From Nitrospira sp. (GTDB lineage: Bacteria; Nitrospirota; Nitrospiria; Nitrospirales; Nitrospiraceae): a stretch of DNA of 23,587 nt. A program made the translations under genes and the position numbers. The DNA is taken from positions 1-23,587 of the forward strand of contig JAJFBJ010000049.1 in the NCBI GenBank assembly GCA_020697375.1, given 5' to 3'. Below, piece by piece: positions 22,347-23,587 of this stretch (positions are counted from its first letter, which is position 1; each line of letters opens with the position of its first letter). The notes under the pieces were generated by a model. The model did not search any database. It was not told where the DNA came from and saw only the letters and a program-made list of their open reading frames with translations.

Positions 22347-22546
22347 ACGACCAATCCCAGCCGAAGGACCATCTGGTTGCGCCTGAGCCGACTACCAAGA
22401 CCGGTGACGAGCCAGGCACGTATGTGTATGAGCCGGCGGGAATACGTGAACGGAGCGGCTCTATCCCGACTTGGCTCAAACTTGTCGCGCTCGGTCTGAT
22501 TCTGTGGGGCCTGTATTACACGGTTCGCTATTGGAGTTCCTATTGA
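22343..22546 (+). CDS. Single-helix oxidase subunit resembling the CcoP membrane anchor
   Basis: A 67-aa protein whose start overlaps the oxidase stop by four bases (ATGA). A charged N-terminal half (EPGTYVYEPAGIRERSGS) is followed by one membrane helix, IPTWLKLVALGLILWGLYYT, and a short RYWSSY end. The helix resembles the segment in CcoP that runs from 'PLPRWW' into its second membrane span. As the fused oxidase has CcoP-type heme domains but lacks that anchor, this small protein may be the anchor encoded separately, or play the part of CcoQ. The match is by pattern and context, not by a family signature. Confidence 0.7.
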   Translation: MNDQSQPKDHLVAPEPTTKTGDEPGTYVYEPAGIRERSGSIPTWLKLVALGLILWGLYYTVRYWSSY

Positions 22547-22589
22547 GTATTCGGTGGAGAAGAACCATTCAAACATGAGGGAGGAAATG

Positions 22590-22952
22590 ATGACACAGGT
22601 ACAACGGTGGGCCGGGCTCTCGGTCTGTTTCGCCATGCTGTATGGATTGTCGTCCGTGAGTCACTTGGTCTCGGCCGCCGGCGGGGATGCCGGCAAAGGA
22701 AAAGCGGTGTTCCAAGCCAAGTGCGTGACCTGTCATGGCGCGGAGGGCAAGGGTGACGGACCCTTAGGAAAAGCGCTGAAGCCGCCGGCGGGCGATTTCA
22801 CGAGCGCCGAAAGCAAGAAAAAGTCCGAGGATGAATTGCGAAACATCATCGAGAATGGAAAACCCAAGACTTCCATGGTGGCCTGGAAGAAGCAGCTCAG
22901 TGAGGCGGAAGTCCAGGACGTGCTCGCCTATGTACTGACGCTTCGTAAGTGA
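22590..22952 (+). CDS. Small exported monoheme cytochrome c
   Basis: A 120-aa periplasmic class I cytochrome c. The signal peptide is RWAGLSVCFAMLYGLSSVSH with cleavage near VSAAGG. The mature part has GKAVFQAKCVTCHGAEGKGD with the CxxCH heme site and LGKALKPPAGDF; the probable distal Met is in TSMVAWKK, and the C-terminal helix is SEAEVQDVLAYVLTLRK. ATG 22590 gives the best spacing to GGGAGG (22579-22584); in-frame ATGs at 22554, 22575 and 22587 are possible. Following the oxidase and its small subunit by under 50 bp, it is likely a dedicated electron donor to the oxidase (inference). Confidence 0.85.
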   Translation: MTQVQRWAGLSVCFAMLYGLSSVSHLVSAAGGDAGKGKAVFQAKCVTCHGAEGKGDGPLGKALKPPAGDFTSAESKKKSEDELRNIIENGKPKTSMVAWKKQLSEAEVQDVLAYVLTLRK

Positions 22953-23060
22953 CCTGTGCGAATGGACTGAACCGTAATGGAACAACATGAAGGCGAGGCG
23001 AACAGGCGATCATGTTCATAGATCCTTGCGTGGCTTCGCCGATGGGGAGGAAGGGAGATC

Positions 23061-23587
23061 ATGGGTGAAGTAATCAGAATTGCCGGGATCGCCGGCAGTC
23101 TCAGAAAAGGCTCCTATAACAAATCGGCCCTCCAGGCTGCGGTCAAGCTTGTTCCGGAAGGCAGTACGATGGACGTACTCGATCTCGAGGGCATTCCCGG
23201 TTTCAATCAAGACCTTGAACAGACCTTCCCGCCTCACGCGCGCGAGTTCAAGGCCAAGGTCAAGGCGGCTGACGCTGTGTTGATCGTAACCCCGGAATAT
23301 AACTACTCCGTTCCGGGAGTGCTCAAGAATGCCATCGACTGGGCATCCCGTCCCTATGGCGACAGCGCCTGGAATGCCAAACCGGTCGCGATTATGGGAG
23401 CCTCTGGTGGAATGCTAGGGACCGCCCGCGCCCAATATCATCTTCGCCAGATGTTCGTCTTCTTGAACATGTTCCCGCTGAACCAGCCGGAAGTTATGAT
23501 CGCCCATGCCGACGAGAAGATTGATGAGCAGGGCAACCTGAAGGATGCGAAGACGATACAAAAAATCACGGAACTGCTTCAAGCCTT
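23061..23587 (+). CDS. NAD(P)H-dependent FMN reductase (chromate reductase-like), 3' truncated
   Basis: A flavodoxin-like quinone/azo/chromate reductase, open to the window edge with 175 codons visible; the family is about 180-190 residues, so nearly all is present. The FMN phosphate loop is GIAGSLRKGSYNKSAL, and LIVTPEYNYSVPGVLKNAID is the diagnostic core, followed by WASRPYGDSAWNAKPVAIMG and ASGGMLGTARAQYHLRQMF. A strong purine-rich ribosome site (GGGGAGGAAGGGAGATC) precedes the ATG. It lies 108 bp after the cytochrome c gene on the same strand; whether it belongs to the oxidase transcript is unclear. Such enzymes reduce quinones or metal oxyanions using FMN. Confidence 0.87.
   Translation, partial: MGEVIRIAGIAGSLRKGSYNKSALQAAVKLVPEGSTMDVLDLEGIPGFNQDLEQTFPPHAREFKAKVKAADAVLIVTPEYNYSVPGVLKNAIDWASRPYGDSAWNAKPVAIMGASGGMLGTARAQYHLRQMFVFLNMFPLNQPEVMIAHADEKIDEQGNLKDAKTIQKITELLQA

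Overview
The window is a GC-rich bacterial chromosome segment, most consistent with Nitrospira or a close relative in the Nitrospirota. The basis is inference from gene content: a cbb3-like oxidase fused into one CcoN-CcoO-CcoP polypeptide, a pqqABCDE cluster with a sorbosone-dehydrogenase-type PQQ enzyme, a stand-alone SagB/ThcOx dehydrogenase, and scattered copies of a ~125-bp palindromic intergenic repeat. No rRNA, tRNA, CRISPR array or intact transposase was recognised.

Layout. 1-291: 3' end of a DUF445 membrane protein. 343-722 (-): wreck of a BrnT toxin fused to an antitoxin tail. 774-4239 (-): dicarboxylate-type symporter, CDP-alcohol phosphatidyltransferase and a Fic protein with a C-terminal winged helix; two copies of a 29-bp inverted repeat lie over the Fic start. 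4510-8246 (+): small coiled protein, VIT/CCC1 metal transporter, SagB/ThcOx dehydrogenase and a 285-aa protein of unknown function preceded by a spacer with interleaved inverted repeats. 8631-9980 (-): VanZ-like membrane protein and two single-domain response regulators. 10225-13016 (+): membrane histidine kinase with three PAS domains and its overlapping NarL-type response regulator.

13238-18259 (+): PQQ module, comprising pqqA (with an unusually long tail), a palindromic repeat, then pqqB-pqqC-pqqD-pqqE and a small permease linked by stop/start overlaps, then an exported sorbosone-dehydrogenase-like beta-propeller. 18638-22952 (+): an SDR-fold protein lacking its catalytic Tyr and Lys, the fused CcoNOP oxidase, a one-helix protein resembling the missing CcoP anchor, and a small periplasmic cytochrome c. 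23061-end: NAD(P)H-dependent FMN reductase, cut by the window edge.

How it may fit together (inference). PqqA-E make PQQ, the beta-propeller enzyme oxidises a sugar or alcohol in the periplasm, and electrons can pass through cytochrome c to the oxidase. A kinase/NarL-type regulator pair sits directly upstream, as related pairs do for PQQ-dependent alcohol oxidation in some Proteobacteria. Near-identical 23-bp palindromes with a 7-2-7 NarL-like layout occur once upstream of pqqA and once upstream of the SDR/oxidase block. The PQQ module is also bracketed by copies of the intergenic repeat, suggesting that it may have moved or been rearranged as a cassette.
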